From NCBI RefSeq assembly GCF_004087835.1, contig NZ_CP035119.1, positions 1,302,001 through 1,366,000 of the forward strand: a DNA stretch of 64,000 nt, given 5' to 3'. The notes beneath the pieces were generated by a model. The model was not told the origin of the DNA. It ran no database searches and saw only the letters and a list, made by a program, of their open reading frames with translations. This DNA is from Halorussus pelagicus. Its GTDB lineage: Archaea > Halobacteriota > Halobacteria > Halobacteriales > Haladaptataceae. This document shows positions 44,101-53,167 of the stretch, piece by piece (position 1 is the first letter of the stretch; each line of letters starts with the position of its first letter). A program made the translations under genes and the position numbers.

Positions 44101-45286
44101 GGACGACGCCCGCAGCCTTACCGGGGCGCTCGGTCTTGATTTGGGTCCCGGTGGCGAGGAAATCGTCTACGAGGTGCATCGTCGCGGGGTGGACGCCAGC
44201 GGTGGCGAAACCGTGGTTTCGCGCTCGGCCGTAGCGCAGGCGGAACCCCCCGGACTCGCTCGGGTGGCCGAAGACCGGGCGGCCCGCAATGAGGTCCCGG
44301 AGGAACTTCTTGGCGGGGTCAACGCGAGGAGGTCCGGCGAGCGCTCCCGCTTCGTCGTCGGCGTCTTGTTCGGTCCCGTCAGCGTCTTCGTCTCCCTCGT
44401 TCTCGTCGTCCTCGTCGCTCTCGGCCTCGTCGTCACCCTCGTCCTTCCCGATGGTACCGTCAATGAGGTCCTGCAACCACGGCCAGTCGATTTCGTCCAG
44501 ATTGCGGGTGTAGCGCTGAATCTTGGGTGCTTTCAGCGCGATACCCTCCGCGAGGACGAGACACATGCCGCCCCGAGCGTTGTTGGTATCGACTCGTTCG
44601 AGGTCCCGAAAGCCCGAAACCTCCTCGTCGCCGGTGGACTCCCCGTCGAGCATGATGGGCATGTGTTCGGCGATGAACTTCGTCTCCTTGTCCTTCGGCG
44701 AATACTGAAGCCCAGTCTCCTTGTCGTAGAGGTTGATTTCCTCGGCGTAGCGTTCGGTCTCGTCGTCGCGGGCCTCGTACTCGGACATGCCGACGAGCGC
44801 GCGAGTGTAGTCGGCCACGAGGACCGAGAGGGCTTGGGCGGTCCCGCCCGCGGAGCGAATCGGCCCGGCGTAGTAGACGTTGACGAACTCGGTGCCGTCG
44901 TCGTTTTCCAGCACTTCCACCATGTCGATGCCCTCGATGGGCGCGGCGACGACGCCCTCGGTGAGGAGTGCGACCGCGGTCCGGACCGCACCTTCGACCT
45001 TTCCGGCTTTGCTGTCGTAGTCGCCGACGCGACCTTCCGCGAAGTCCTCGGCGAGTTCGAGCGCCGCTTCCTCCCGACTCATCTCGCCCTCCAGTTCGCG
45101 GACGCGCTCGGCGACGCCCTCGATGCCGAGGATGTTCTCGACGCGGTCGGCCATGTCCTTGGCGACCGGAATCTCGACTTCGGGCTTGGGGTCGCCGCTG
45201 TTGGCTTTGGCCTCGCGGGCGACATCGAACGCCTCGTCTAAGTCCTGTTCGAGGTCCTCGAAGTAACGCTCGTCCTCGACCCGCAT
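41192..45286 (-). CDS. polC: DNA polymerase II (PolD) large subunit DP2, with a mini-intein
   Basis: Catalytic subunit of archaeal replicative polymerase D. It has 1364 residues, 1181 after removal of a 183-residue intein (residues 932-1114). The N-terminus MRVEDERYFEDLEQDLDEAFDVA and FVNVYYAGPIRSAGGTAQAL are DP2 hallmarks. A zinc region with many Cys (CEDCGEHTFECECPEC...) lies around 680-735, and a C-terminal ribbon has CLDCG...CRECGG. The active-site loop AAKRRN/CDGDEDCVMLLMDGLLNFS is where the intein sits. The start ATG at 45286 is one base after the PPC-domain gene's stop, so the two are probably co-transcribed. The other subunit, DP1, is not in the window. Confidence 0.95.
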   Translation of the reverse strand: MRVEDERYFEDLEQDLDEAFDVAREAKANSGDPKPEVEIPVAKDMADRVENILGIEGVAERVRELEGEMSREEAALELAEDFAEGRVGDYDSKAGKVEGAVRTAVALLTEGVVAAPIEGIDMVEVLENDDGTEFVNVYYAGPIRSAGGTAQALSVLVADYTRALVGMSEYEARDDETERYAEEINLYDKETGLQYSPKDKETKFIAEHMPIMLDGESTGDEEVSGFRDLERVDTNNARGGMCLVLAEGIALKAPKIQRYTRNLDEIDWPWLQDLIDGTIGKDEGDDEAESDEDDENEGDEDADGTEQDADDEAGALAGPPRVDPAKKFLRDLIAGRPVFGHPSESGGFRLRYGRARNHGFATAGVHPATMHLVDDFLATGTQIKTERPGKAAGVVPVDSIEGPTVRLANGDVRRIDDPDEALELRNGVEKILDLGEYLVNYGEFVENNHPLAPASYTVEWWEQDFEHAGADVQALRDSPSVDLADPTPEEALEWAIEYDCPLHPKYTYLWHDLTVAQFEALVEAVADGEIVGGDLFFEFTEETRTALECVLVPHHQQETEIRIPEWRPLARSLGLTDDLEPTWDDLSPEARNWGETADGDNAVRAVNEVAPFTVRERAPTRIGNRMGRPEKSEERELSPAVHTLFPIGEAGGSQRDVAAAAKHAPDMESTPGLVDAQVGRRECEDCGEHTFECECPECGANTFAHFKCPDCDSVVELDESGRALCDNCEVEATPVEYRTIDINDEFRSALESVGERENAFDTLKGVKGLSSSYKTPEPIEKGILRAKHDVSAFKDGTVRYDMTDLPVTSVRPSELDVSADHFRSLGYDEDVRGDPLRHDDQLVELKVQDIVLSDGAAEHLLQTAEFVDDLLEQYYGLDRFYELDERDDLVGELVFGMAPHTSAAVVGRVVGFTSAAVGYAHPYFHAAKRRNCFHPKTKVWYEDESDEWHYDEIQRLVEERLGDPREDDFGALIEELDGDVWVPSVDEDGEVVQKPIEAVSKHPAPDHLVEIETRSGREITVTPDHSMLCWQDDDLREVEAGEVEVGASVPGFLGTPNDDNPRPVTDSSVVADGGSFERDEITRVEIVGSEISNTYCVTVEDTHNLVANDIATKQCDGDEDCVMLLMDGLLNFSKEFLPDQRGGQMDAPLVMSSRIDPSEIDDEAHNMDIVRQYPREFYEATREMADPEEVEDVMTIAEENLGTDREYTDFHHSHDTSDLALGPDLSAYKTLGSMMDKMDAQLELARKLRSVDETDVAERVIEYHFLPDLIGNLRAFSRQETRCLDCGTKYRRMPLTKECRECGGQVNLTVHQGSVNKYMETAIRVAEKYDCREYTKQRLEIMDRRLESIFENDKNKQGSIADFM
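41945..42493 (-). other. Mini-intein in PolD large subunit (Pol-II intein)
   Basis: Starts at Cys (CFHPKTKVWYED, block A), has block B GREITVTPDHSMLCW with the T-x-x-H motif, and ends VEDTHNLVANDIATKQ before extein Cys-Asp-Gly-Asp. At 183 residues it lacks a homing endonuclease. The last residue is Gln, not the usual Asn; PolII inteins with terminal Gln, as in Pyrococcus abyssi, are known to splice. It splits the catalytic RRN/CDGDED loop, so the polymerase is inactive until splicing. Confidence 0.92.
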
Positions 45287-45287
45287 G

Positions 45288-45707
45288 TTAGAGCCAGAGG
45301 TCGAGGTCGGTGGGTTCGTCGTGGTCGCGCGCCAGTTCGTCCTCGAAGGACCGCACGTACAGTTCCCCGGCGAACACCGTCGCCGAGTCGAGGTGGCCCG
45401 CGAGCGTCTGGCCGCTCTTGCGCGAGAGGACGGCGTGCGTGTGGGCGAATCGGTCGCCGTCGAGCCACGAGATGTTTCCGACGCAGGACGCGACTTCGAG
45501 GGGTTCGTCGAACTCGACCTCGCGGTACTCCAGTTCCGACTGGTCGTAGAACCAGACGGTCGCGTCCTGTACCGCACCCATGGCGACGAACCACGCGGCG
45601 TCCACGTCCTCCTCGGCGGCGAGCGACTCGATTTCCTCGCGCCAGTCCTCGCCGTGGCCGAGTCTGGCGACGAACTCGCGGTCCCCTGAGACCTCCCGGT
45701 AGTTCAT
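45288..45707 (-). CDS. PPC (DUF296) domain DNA-binding-like protein
   Basis: Protein of 139 residues, a single PPC/DUF296 domain: FVARLGHGEDWREEIESLAAEEDVDAAWFVAMGAVQDA given in part, the HxH in RFAHTHAVLSRKSG, and GHLDSATVFAGELYV. In plants this domain joins AT-hook proteins; stand-alone archaeal and bacterial copies form trimers, with conserved histidines near a metal site. Function is unknown. ATG 45707 (MNYREVSGDREF) is preferred over the start at 45734. It is directly upstream of polD2, one base apart. Confidence 0.88.
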   Translation of the reverse strand: MNYREVSGDREFVARLGHGEDWREEIESLAAEEDVDAAWFVAMGAVQDATVWFYDQSELEYREVEFDEPLEVASCVGNISWLDGDRFAHTHAVLSRKSGQTLAGHLDSATVFAGELYVRSFEDELARDHDEPTDLDLWL

Positions 45708-45806
45708 GTTCCGGGCAATGGGGACCGGCGCCAAAAAGCTTGAGTATTGGCTCGTTACCGAGACCGAATAGACGCAAAGATCGGAAAAAGCGAGGCTTGA
45801 GGACTG

Positions 45807-45977
45807 CTACTGCCAGTCTTGGAGGGCTACGCTTCCGGAGACGGGGACCGAAAGCCACGCGTCGTCGGCGGTCGTGTCAGCGATGATGAGTCGCTCCGTG
45901 CGACCGTCGTCGTCTAGCGAGGCCATAACCTCGCGCTGTGCGACTGAGTCCGACGGAGTGGCCGTGTCTGGGGCCAT
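45807..45977 (-). CDS. Short haloarchaeal protein (DUF7556-like)
   Basis: A 56-residue acidic protein from ATG 45977: MAPDTATPSDSVAQREVMAS, then DDDGRTERLIIADTTADDAW, then LSVPVSGSVALQDWQ. The EVMASLDD...LIIADTT..DAWLSV pattern matches a small haloarchaeal family that I believe is DUF7556. A TATA-like box at the right spacing upstream supports expression. Function is unknown. Confidence 0.72.
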   Translation of the reverse strand: MAPDTATPSDSVAQREVMASLDDDGRTERLIIADTTADDAWLSVPVSGSVALQDWQ

Positions 45978-46261
45978 ATGTGACACATGGTATCATGAGT
46001 TAATAAACGCTCCGGAACGACAAACCAGTGTACGGAATCGAAGGGTTCAAATACAGATACTCGTTACCACGGCCCATTACCCCATAGATTTCTATCACAA
46101 GTGGGGGAGCGTGGGCGGTTTCGATACGTCGTCTAGTTCAAAGAACGAGCCGCGAAAATAAGAAAATAACGGCCGGAACACGTCTAGACGGAAAGGAACT
46201 GCGGCGTTAAGACGGCCTTTCTCTAAGTAACAAACGGTAAGTTTATCCGGACTCATTTACA
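45978..46261. promoter_or_regulatory. Divergent promoter region between the DUF7556-like gene and the dipeptide operon
   Basis: On the minus strand, GTTTATTAA (complement of 46001-46009) is about 25 bases before ATG 45977, giving a leaderless promoter for the small gene. ATGTGACACAT (45978-45988) is a perfect 11-bp palindrome touching its start codon. On the plus side, AT-rich stretches at about 46155-46170 and 46230-46258 precede the binding-protein gene. No further gene is seen. Confidence 0.5.
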
Positions 46262-48130
46262 ATGAACCGTTGGATGACAGATACTGACAACCTCAGCCGT
46301 CGTCGCTTCCTGCAGGCGACTGGCGGTGCGGCATCGGCTGTGGCCCTCGCTGGCTGTACCGGTGACAACGAAGACAGTTCCCAAGACACCACGACGTCCG
46401 GCGGGGAGACCACGACCGGTGAGGAGACGACGACCGAAGAGGCCGACGCGCCCGGTGACGACGCGAACGTCCTCCGACTCATCAACTCCACGATGAGTAC
46501 GCTGGACCCGATCAAGGCGACGGACACGGCCTCCGGGACGGTTATCCAGCAGGTCTTCGACGGCCTGATGAACTACCCGAACGCGGAAATCGAAGTCGAA
46601 GGCCAGCTGGCCACGGACTACGAAGTCTCCGACGATTTCCAGACCTACACGCTCACGCTCAAGGAAGGCGCAAAGTTCCACGACGGAACCGAAGTCACCG
46701 CCGACGACTTCGTCTACTCGCTGGAGCGCCTCGCCGCCTCCGACAACTCCCGGCGCGCGTACTTCATCCTCGACTCCATCGGCGTCGCTCACGAGACCGA
46801 CGACGACGACAACTACAAGCCCGGCACGATGGACGTTACCGCCGAGGACGACTACACGCTCACGCTGGAGCTCTCCGAGCCGTTCCACGCGGTTCTCGAA
46901 ATGCTCGCGTACACGTCGTTCGCGGTCCTGCCCGAAGGTGTCCTCGGCGACATCGACGGCTACGACGGCCAGATGGGGTATCAGGAGTTCTCGACCGCCA
47001 ACCCCATCGGCGCGGGTCCCTTCGAGTTCGACACGTGGAGCAGCAACACCGAGGCGGAAGTCACGAAGTTCGACGACTACCACGGAGACACCGCCAGCGT
47101 GGACGGTATCCACTGGAACATCATGTCCGACTCGCAGGCGCAGTACACCTACGGGACGGTTAACCAGAACGCCGACATAATTTACGGCGGTCAGCTTCCC
47201 ACGAGTCAGTACAATCGGGACAAGGTCACCATCGAGGAGACCGACGACCTCGGCCGTGACCTCGGTACCTACGGCGAGACGGCGAGTGGCACGACGATGG
47301 ACTACAGTGCTATCTCGCCCATCGGTGCCTTCTACATGGGGTTCAACTCCGATGCAGTTCCGAAGGCGGTCCGACAGGCCGCCGCATACGCACTGAACCA
47401 ACAGGAAGCTGTCAACCAGATCTTCAAAGGTCGTGGCGAGGGTTCGTACCACTTCACGCCGCCGTCCATCTACCCCGACGGCCCGGACGCCTACGACAAG
47501 CACGCCAAGGAGAACTACCCCTACGGCTACAACAAGACGCAACTCGACAAGGCTCGGAAGGTCATGGAAGATGCTGGCTACGGTCCCGACAACAGAGCCA
47601 GCTTCACTTTCACGGTCTACGAGTCGTCGAGTACGTGGCCGGACCTCGGGAAACTCCTGCGCGACAAGCTCGCCAGCGCCTACGTAGACATGAGCATCGA
47701 CACCGCGCCGTTCTCGACGCTCCTCAAGCGCGGCCGGAACGGGAACCTCGAAGCCTACTCGCTCGGGTGGGTCATGGACTACCCCGCTCCGGACAACTTC
47801 CTCGAACTGCTCTACCCGCCGCGCACCGACACGTCGCTCGAGTCGCCAACGTCGTACTTCAACTGGTCCGGCACCGACGCCTCCAAGCAGGCGAAGCAGG
47901 CGTGGGAGAAGGTCCAGAACAACCCTCAGCCGACCGACGAACACAAGGCCAAGCGTAACGAGGCCTACATCAAGATGGAGGAGGCCAACTGGGAGGACGT
48001 GGTTCTCCTGCCGACTTACCACGACATCTCCGAGCGGTTCTCCTACGACTGGGTCGACGCACCTCACCACGGAGCCGCCGAATACAGTCGTCAGATGTAC
48101 AACAACGTCGAAATCGGCGACCGAAGCTAA
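46262..48130 (+). CDS. Dipeptide/oligopeptide ABC transporter substrate-binding lipoprotein
   Basis: SBP_bac_5 family protein of 622 residues. It has a Tat signal, SRRRFLQATGGAAS, with lipobox ALAGC, and a long Thr/Glu-rich stalk (about 38-70). The family landmarks are LDPIKATDTASGTVIQQVFDGLM, YTLTLKEGAKFHDGTEVTADDFVYS, and PDNFLELLYPP. It captures peptides or similar solutes outside the membrane for the permease genes that follow. ATG 46262 and ATG 46274 are both possible. It is separated by 217 bases from the permease gene, so it may have extra, separate transcript ends. Confidence 0.92.
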   Translation: MNRWMTDTDNLSRRRFLQATGGAASAVALAGCTGDNEDSSQDTTTSGGETTTGEETTTEEADAPGDDANVLRLINSTMSTLDPIKATDTASGTVIQQVFDGLMNYPNAEIEVEGQLATDYEVSDDFQTYTLTLKEGAKFHDGTEVTADDFVYSLERLAASDNSRRAYFILDSIGVAHETDDDDNYKPGTMDVTAEDDYTLTLELSEPFHAVLEMLAYTSFAVLPEGVLGDIDGYDGQMGYQEFSTANPIGAGPFEFDTWSSNTEAEVTKFDDYHGDTASVDGIHWNIMSDSQAQYTYGTVNQNADIIYGGQLPTSQYNRDKVTIEETDDLGRDLGTYGETASGTTMDYSAISPIGAFYMGFNSDAVPKAVRQAAAYALNQQEAVNQIFKGRGEGSYHFTPPSIYPDGPDAYDKHAKENYPYGYNKTQLDKARKVMEDAGYGPDNRASFTFTVYESSSTWPDLGKLLRDKLASAYVDMSIDTAPFSTLLKRGRNGNLEAYSLGWVMDYPAPDNFLELLYPPRTDTSLESPTSYFNWSGTDASKQAKQAWEKVQNNPQPTDEHKAKRNEAYIKMEEANWEDVVLLPTYHDISERFSYDWVDAPHHGAAEYSRQMYNNVEIGDRS

Positions 48131-48347
48131 CGACACAGCGATTTTTCTTTCGGCGACTGCACTCTTGATAGCGGTCGCTCAAGTAGACTACACCGGGTCG
48201 AGAAGCCGTCGTTCACCGATTACGGAGATGTGGTACGAAAGCGCAAGACATAATGAGAGGACCCTCAAAATCATCACGCATGTGCGCGGTCCAGTTTGGG
48301 TACATACGATTCGACGGGAGTAGCCGCAGTCGCGGCGGTGATTCGCC
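48131..48347. other. Gap inside the dipeptide operon
   Basis: 217 bases with no gene visible. An ATTTTTCTTTC run directly after the stop codon could end part of the transcript, leaving the abundant binding-protein message shorter than the full operon message. This is inference from layout. Confidence 0.35.
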
Positions 48348-49364
48348 GTGAGCAGGTGGCAATACTTCGCAAAACGGGTACTGCTTTCGGTCCCGGTGTT
48401 GCTGTTCGGGGCCTCGATTACCTTCCTCGTGATTCGGGCGGGACCGCTCGACCCGGTGTCCGCGATTTTGGGACCACAGGGAGATCCGCAAGCGTATAAC
48501 ACGATTCGGAGCCAGCTCGGTCTCGACCAACCGCTGTGGCAACAGTACATCGACTACATGGTCAACATGTTCACCCTAAATCTGGGTGAATCGTGGGTGC
48601 TACAGCCCGACACCAGCGTCTACTCGCTGGTTGTGAGCTACGCTCCCCGGACCATCTGGCTGGGCTTCTGGTCGGTGCTCATCGCTATCTTCATCGGCGT
48701 CCCGCTCGGTTTCTACGCGGGACTGAATCCGAACACGTTCAGTGACTACTTGGCGTCGTTCGGTGGCATCGTCTGGCGCGCCATGCCGAACTTCTGGCTC
48801 GCCGTCATCCTGATGAGCGTCCTCTCCCAATCCGAGAAGTTCCTGTTCGGCTTCGACTGGGAGACGTTCCTCTACTCGACGAACGTCACCGGGCCGCCGC
48901 CGCTCGGCAACCTCACGTCCATCGAGGGATTCACCAAGGCGCTGAAGAAGATCGCTCCGGCCGCCATCGTCCTCGGATCGGCGTCGATGGGTAACGAGAT
49001 GCGTATCGGTCGGACCGCAGTGCTGGAGACTGTCAACTCCAACTACATCGAGACCGCGAAAGCGAAGGGCGTCCGACCCCGTTCGCTGGTCTGGAAACAC
49101 ATTTTCCGGAACGCACTCATCCCGCTCGTGCCGATTATCACGGGTGAGGCGTTCATCCTCATCGGCGGGTCGGTGCTGGTGGAGACGGTCTTCGACATCA
49201 GCGGTATCGGCTTCCTGTTCTTCCAAGCGGTCAAGAACGGGGACATGCCGCTCGTCGGGTCGCTGATGTTCATCTTCATCCTGCTCGTCGTTCTGATCAA
49301 CATCGTGCAAGACTTCCTGTACACTATAATCGACCCCCGTGTGGGGTACGACGGAGGTGCCTAA
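48348..49364 (+). CDS. Dipeptide ABC transporter permease, DppB type
   Basis: Permease of 338 residues with about six hydrophobic segments. The N-terminus RWQYFAKRVLLSVPVLLFGASITFLVIRAGPLDP and the EAA-like loop ETAKAKGVRPRSLVWKHIFRNALIPLV are typical of DppB/OppB. GTG 48348 is the start. The stop lies one base before the start of the second permease gene, so the two are translated together. Confidence 0.93.
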   Translation: MSRWQYFAKRVLLSVPVLLFGASITFLVIRAGPLDPVSAILGPQGDPQAYNTIRSQLGLDQPLWQQYIDYMVNMFTLNLGESWVLQPDTSVYSLVVSYAPRTIWLGFWSVLIAIFIGVPLGFYAGLNPNTFSDYLASFGGIVWRAMPNFWLAVILMSVLSQSEKFLFGFDWETFLYSTNVTGPPPLGNLTSIEGFTKALKKIAPAAIVLGSASMGNEMRIGRTAVLETVNSNYIETAKAKGVRPRSLVWKHIFRNALIPLVPIITGEAFILIGGSVLVETVFDISGIGFLFFQAVKNGDMPLVGSLMFIFILLVVLINIVQDFLYTIIDPRVGYDGGA

Positions 49365-49365
49365 C

Positions 49366-50757
49366 ATGAGTGTAGACCACGACCCAGACGCCTCTCTCGT
49401 TCAACGCATCAAGGAGAATCCCGGCCCAGCACTCGGCTGGTTCGCTGGTTTAGTAGTCCTGTTCGCGCTGGAAGCCGGAGCGGTCGTTCACTTCGTGACC
49501 GGGTTCTTCGGGTCCGGCGTCGAACTACCGACGCTTCTCAGTCGGGACCTCATCCCGAACAACGGCTACCAGATGCCGGGCGGCGCGTGGAAGGACACGT
49601 TCCTCGGTATCGCGCCCGCCTACGCGTGGGCGCTCCGTGTCGTCCTTATTTACGCCTACGCCTTCCTGTGGCTTGTCTGGCTCTGGCGTGGCTACGTCGT
49701 CTTCCGAGAGAACTACCGCTACGCCGATTGGACGCCGCGGGACGACATGGTTGACCGCCTTCGGGGACACCGTTGGGGTCAGTTCGGCGCGGTCATCGTC
49801 TTCGCGTTCGTCGTGATGGCGATGTTCGCGCCCGCGCTCGGTCCGACGACGGTCGAGCGGAGCATCTCGGACCCATACTCACACCACATCGAGTATTACA
49901 ACGACGACGGCCAACTGGAGAAAATCACGGTCGGATCGGCGAACCTCGGAGCGCGCTCGCAGGGAACTGCCGACAGCAACGTCGGTCCGATGCAGTACGA
50001 CGACTACGGTCGGTGGCACCCCTTCGGGACGTTACCGTCCGGAAAAGACATGTTTACCTTCATGGCCGCGGGAGCGAGGATATCGCTGTTCATCGGTCTC
50101 ACGTCTATCATCGTGAGCGGACTCATCGCGGCGGCGTTCGCGCTGTTGACCGCCTACTACAAGGGGCTAGTAGACCTCGTGGTGGTGATCGTGGGTGACT
50201 CAATAATGTCCTTACCGAGATTGCTATTCGTCATGTTGCTATCGGTGGTGTTGGGCGGCACATGGATAGCCGAAATCTACAGCGGCGGACTCATCTTGGC
50301 GCTCATCTTCGCCGGGACCGGGTGGCCGTTCCTGTGGCGGTCCGTTCGCGGACCCGCGATGCAAGTGTCCGAGCAAGAGTGGATCGACGCCGCAAAGAGC
50401 TTCGGCCAGCGGCCGAGCGTCACCATGCGCAAACACATGGCACCGTACATCCTCGGCTATCTGCTGGTGTACTCCTCGATGACCCTCGGCGGCGTTATCA
50501 TCGCCGTCGCGGGGCTATCCTTCCTCGGACTCGGCATCAACCCGCCGACGCCCGAGTGGGGCCGCGCGGTTGACATCGGCCAGTCGTACGTCACCACGTC
50601 ATCGTGGCACATCTCGTTCATCCCCGGCGTGATGATCGTGCTGGTCGTGACCGCGTTCAACGCGCTCGGTGACGGCATCCGCGACGCGGTTGACCCGCAG
50701 AGCGAGAGCGGCGAAGGCGACGCTGAAGTCGCCGCGGCCGGTGGAGGTGGTGCCTGA
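49366..50757 (+). CDS. Dipeptide ABC transporter permease, DppC type, with long N-terminal extension
   Basis: Permease of 463 residues from ATG 49366, compared with about 300 in most DppC proteins. Residues 1-130 add two or three hydrophobic segments (ALGWFAGLVVLFALEAGAVVHFV; WALRVVLIYAYAFLWLVWLW), and about 165-225 form a polar insert. The usual part follows: ARISLFIGLTSIIVSGLIAAAFALL, and the EAA loop WIDAAKSFGQRPSVTMRKHMAP. The ATPase gene starts in the last base of its stop codon. Confidence 0.92.
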   Translation: MSVDHDPDASLVQRIKENPGPALGWFAGLVVLFALEAGAVVHFVTGFFGSGVELPTLLSRDLIPNNGYQMPGGAWKDTFLGIAPAYAWALRVVLIYAYAFLWLVWLWRGYVVFRENYRYADWTPRDDMVDRLRGHRWGQFGAVIVFAFVVMAMFAPALGPTTVERSISDPYSHHIEYYNDDGQLEKITVGSANLGARSQGTADSNVGPMQYDDYGRWHPFGTLPSGKDMFTFMAAGARISLFIGLTSIIVSGLIAAAFALLTAYYKGLVDLVVVIVGDSIMSLPRLLFVMLLSVVLGGTWIAEIYSGGLILALIFAGTGWPFLWRSVRGPAMQVSEQEWIDAAKSFGQRPSVTMRKHMAPYILGYLLVYSSMTLGGVIIAVAGLSFLGLGINPPTPEWGRAVDIGQSYVTTSSWHISFIPGVMIVLVVTAFNALGDGIRDAVDPQSESGEGDAEVAAAGGGGA

Positions 50758-51839
50758 TGTCACAGCAAGAATCCGCCACGGCCCGAAGCGAGGAGGAACC
50801 GCTCCTCTCGGTCGATAACCTTCAGACCGCCTTCTTCACGGACAAGGAGGTCATCCGGGCCGTCGATGGCGTGAGCTTCGACATCCACCGCGGCGAGACC
50901 GTCGGTATCGTCGGCGAGTCCGGGTCGGGCAAGAGTGTCACTGCTCGCTCGATTATGGGACTTGTGGACTCGCCCGGTCGCGTACTGAGCGGCAGTAGCG
51001 TCGAGTTCGACGGCGAGGAGCTGACGAACAAGACCGAGAAGCAGTACCGACAGCTCCGGGGCAGCGACATTGCGATGGTGTTCCAAGACCCGCTGACCTC
51101 GCTCAACCCGGTGTACACCGTCGGCAACCAGATCAAGGAGGCGCTTCGACTCCATCAGGACCTTCGCGGAGCGGAGGCGACCGAGGAGGCAATCGATCTG
51201 CTCGAAGCGGTCGGCATTCCCGACGCCGCCCGGCGAGTCGGGGAATACCCCCACGAGTTCTCGGGCGGGATGCGCCAGCGCGCGGTCATCGCAATGGCGC
51301 TTGCCTGCGACCCCGAGCTGCTCATCTGTGACGAGCCGACGACGGCGCTCGACGTGACGATTCAGGCCCAGATTCTCGAACTCCTCGACGAGCTACAGGA
51401 GGAGCGAGACCTCGCCATCATGTTCATTACCCACGACATGGGCGTCATCGCGGAGATTTCCGACCGCGTGAACGTGATGTATGCGGGCGAAATCGTCGAG
51501 AGCGCGCCGGTCGAGGAGCTGTACGAAAACCCGCGTCATCCCTACACGCAGGGGCTGCTTCAGTCGATTCCGGGCAATCAGCCCGACGCAGATCGGCTCT
51601 CGACCATCGAGGGCGACGTGCCGACGCCGAACGAAGCCGCGAGCTACTGTCGGTTCGAGCCGCGGTGTCCGAAGGCGTTCGAGGAGTGTACGCGCGTCCA
51701 CCCCGATTCGGTCGAAGTCAACGCGGAGTCGGCGGACCACACCGCGGCCTGCCTGCTGTATCCCGAGGATGTCTCGGAGCAGGAGGCCGTCGAGTTACAC
51801 GAACAGCGTGAGAGTCAGCGCGAGGTGAGCGAACGATGA
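50757..51839 (+). CDS. Dipeptide ABC transporter ATP-binding protein, DppD type
   Basis: ATPase of 360 residues. Walker A is GESGSGKS (about 51-58), the signature is [16 protein letters not shown], and Walker B is [12 protein letters not shown]. The C-terminal oligopeptide-binding-type domain has [15 protein letters not shown] and a later Cys in HTAACLLY; four cysteines at this place bind an Fe-S cluster in a mycobacterial OppD. It works as a dimer with the next protein. The stop overlaps the next start by four bases. Confidence 0.94.
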   Translation: MSQQESATARSEEEPLLSVDNLQTAFFTDKEVIRAVDGVSFDIHRGETVGIVGESGSGKSVTARSIMGLVDSPGRVLSGSSVEFDGEELTNKTEKQYRQLRGSDIAMVFQDPLTSLNPVYTVGNQIKEALRLHQDLRGAEATEEAIDLLEAVGIPDAARRVGEYPHEFSGGMRQRAVIAMALACDPELLICDEPTTALDVTIQAQILELLDELQEERDLAIMFITHDMGVIAEISDRVNVMYAGEIVESAPVEELYENPRHPYTQGLLQSIPGNQPDADRLSTIEGDVPTPNEAASYCRFEPRCPKAFEECTRVHPDSVEVNAESADHTAACLLYPEDVSEQEAVELHEQRESQREVSER

Positions 51840-53167
51840 GCGAGCAACTTCAACAGGAATCGGTCAGCGTCGCCACGGGCGAGACGCTCGTGGACATCAA
51901 CGACCTCAAGACCTACTACGACGACGGCGGCATCGTCGGTTCGAACCCCGTGAAAGCGGTCGATGGCGTCGATTTCGAGATTAAGCGCGGCGAGACGCTC
52001 GGGCTCGTCGGCGAGTCCGGCTGTGGCAAGACGACGCTCGGCCGGACGCTCATCCAGTTGGAGGACTCGACCTCCGGTGAGGTCCTGTTCGACGGAACGG
52101 ACGTGACCGAACTCTCGGGCACGGAACTGAAAAACTGGCGGCGCAACAGCCAGATGGTGTTCCAAGACCCCGAGTCCAGCCTCAACGACCGGATGACCAT
52201 TGGCGAGATTATCCGGGAGCCGCTGGACGTTCACGACTGGAACACGCCCGAGGAGCGCCGCGAGCGCGTGCGCGAACTCCTCGATGTGGTGGGGCTTCAG
52301 CCCCAACACTACTACCGCTATCCCCACCAGTTCTCCGGCGGTCAGCGCCAGCGCATCGGCATCGCGCGGGCCTTGGCGCTCGAACCCGAGTTCGTCGTCC
52401 TTGACGAGCCGGTGTCGGCGCTGGACGTGTCAGTGCAGGCCCAGATTCTCAACCTGCTGGAGGATTTGCAGGACGAGTTCGGCCTGACCTACCTGTTCAT
52501 CGCCCACGACCTGAGCGTCGTCCGGCACATCTGCGACCGCGTGGCCGTGATGTATCTGGGCAACGTGATGGAACTGGGCGAGACCGAAGAGTTGTTCGAG
52601 AATCCGAAAAACCCCTACACCCACTCGCTGCTGTCGGCGATTCCGGAACCGGACCCCACGTCCGACAAGGAGCGCGTCACGCTCCGCGGGACGCCGCCGA
52701 GTCCGCGCGACCCGCCGACGGGATGTCCGTTCACGACTCGGTGTCCGATGAAGATTCGGCCCGAGAAGTACCAGGACATGGATTCCGACATGTGGGTCGC
52801 CATCGAGGTGTTCCGCGAAGTCCTGCGCGAACGGTCGCGCGCCGACAAGTCGCTGACCGAGCAGGCCAAGGAACTGCTCGGGATGGAGACTCGCTTCTCG
52901 GACATCGGCGAGATCAAGCGCGAACTGTTCGGCGACTTGGACGTTTCGAGCGAGGTCGAGCAGCATATCGACGAGGCGGCCGGACACGTCGAAGACAACA
53001 ACGAGGCGAAGGCCCGAGAGGTGCTTCGAGAAGAGTTCGGAAGCGTCTGTGACTTCGAGAAGCCCGACAACCACGTCGTCAGCGACACCGGGCGCGTCAG
53101 TCACTGTCACCGCCACAAGTCCGAGTACACCGAACCCGACGAGTTCGTCCCCTACACCGAACGGTAG
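51836..53167 (+). CDS. Dipeptide ABC transporter ATP-binding protein, DppF type, with C-terminal insert
   Basis: ATPase of 443 residues. Walker A is GESGCGKTT, the signature is [16 protein letters not shown], and Walker B is [12 protein letters not shown]. After the usual [13 protein letters not shown] an insert of about 100 charged, helical residues (about 310-410) precedes the last parts, [14 protein letters not shown] and SHCHRH. In typical DppF proteins these are adjacent. The insert may contact another subunit or act as a regulator. ATGA overlap with the gene before it. Confidence 0.93.
   Translation: MSEQLQQESVSVATGETLVDINDLKTYYDDGGIVGSNPVKAVDGVDFEIKRGETLGLVGESGCGKTTLGRTLIQLEDSTSGEVLFDGTDVTELSGTELKNWRRNSQMVFQDPESSLNDRMTIGEIIREPLDVHDWNTPEERRERVRELLDVVGLQPQHYYRYPHQFSGGQRQRIGIARALALEPEFVVLDEPVSALDVSVQAQILNLLEDLQDEFGLTYLFIAHDLSVVRHICDRVAVMYLGNVMELGETEELFENPKNPYTHSLLSAIPEPDPTSDKERVTLRGTPPSPRDPPTGCPFTTRCPMKIRPEKYQDMDSDMWVAIEVFREVLRERSRADKSLTEQAKELLGMETRFSDIGEIKRELFGDLDVSSEVEQHIDEAAGHVEDNNEAKAREVLREEFGSVCDFEKPDNHVVSDTGRVSHCHRHKSEYTEPDEFVPYTER

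Noticed and set aside
46253-48136. 627-residue open frame opposite the dipeptide-binding protein
   Set aside because: It covers the real gene almost exactly. Long antisense frames are expected where the third codon position is mostly G or C.
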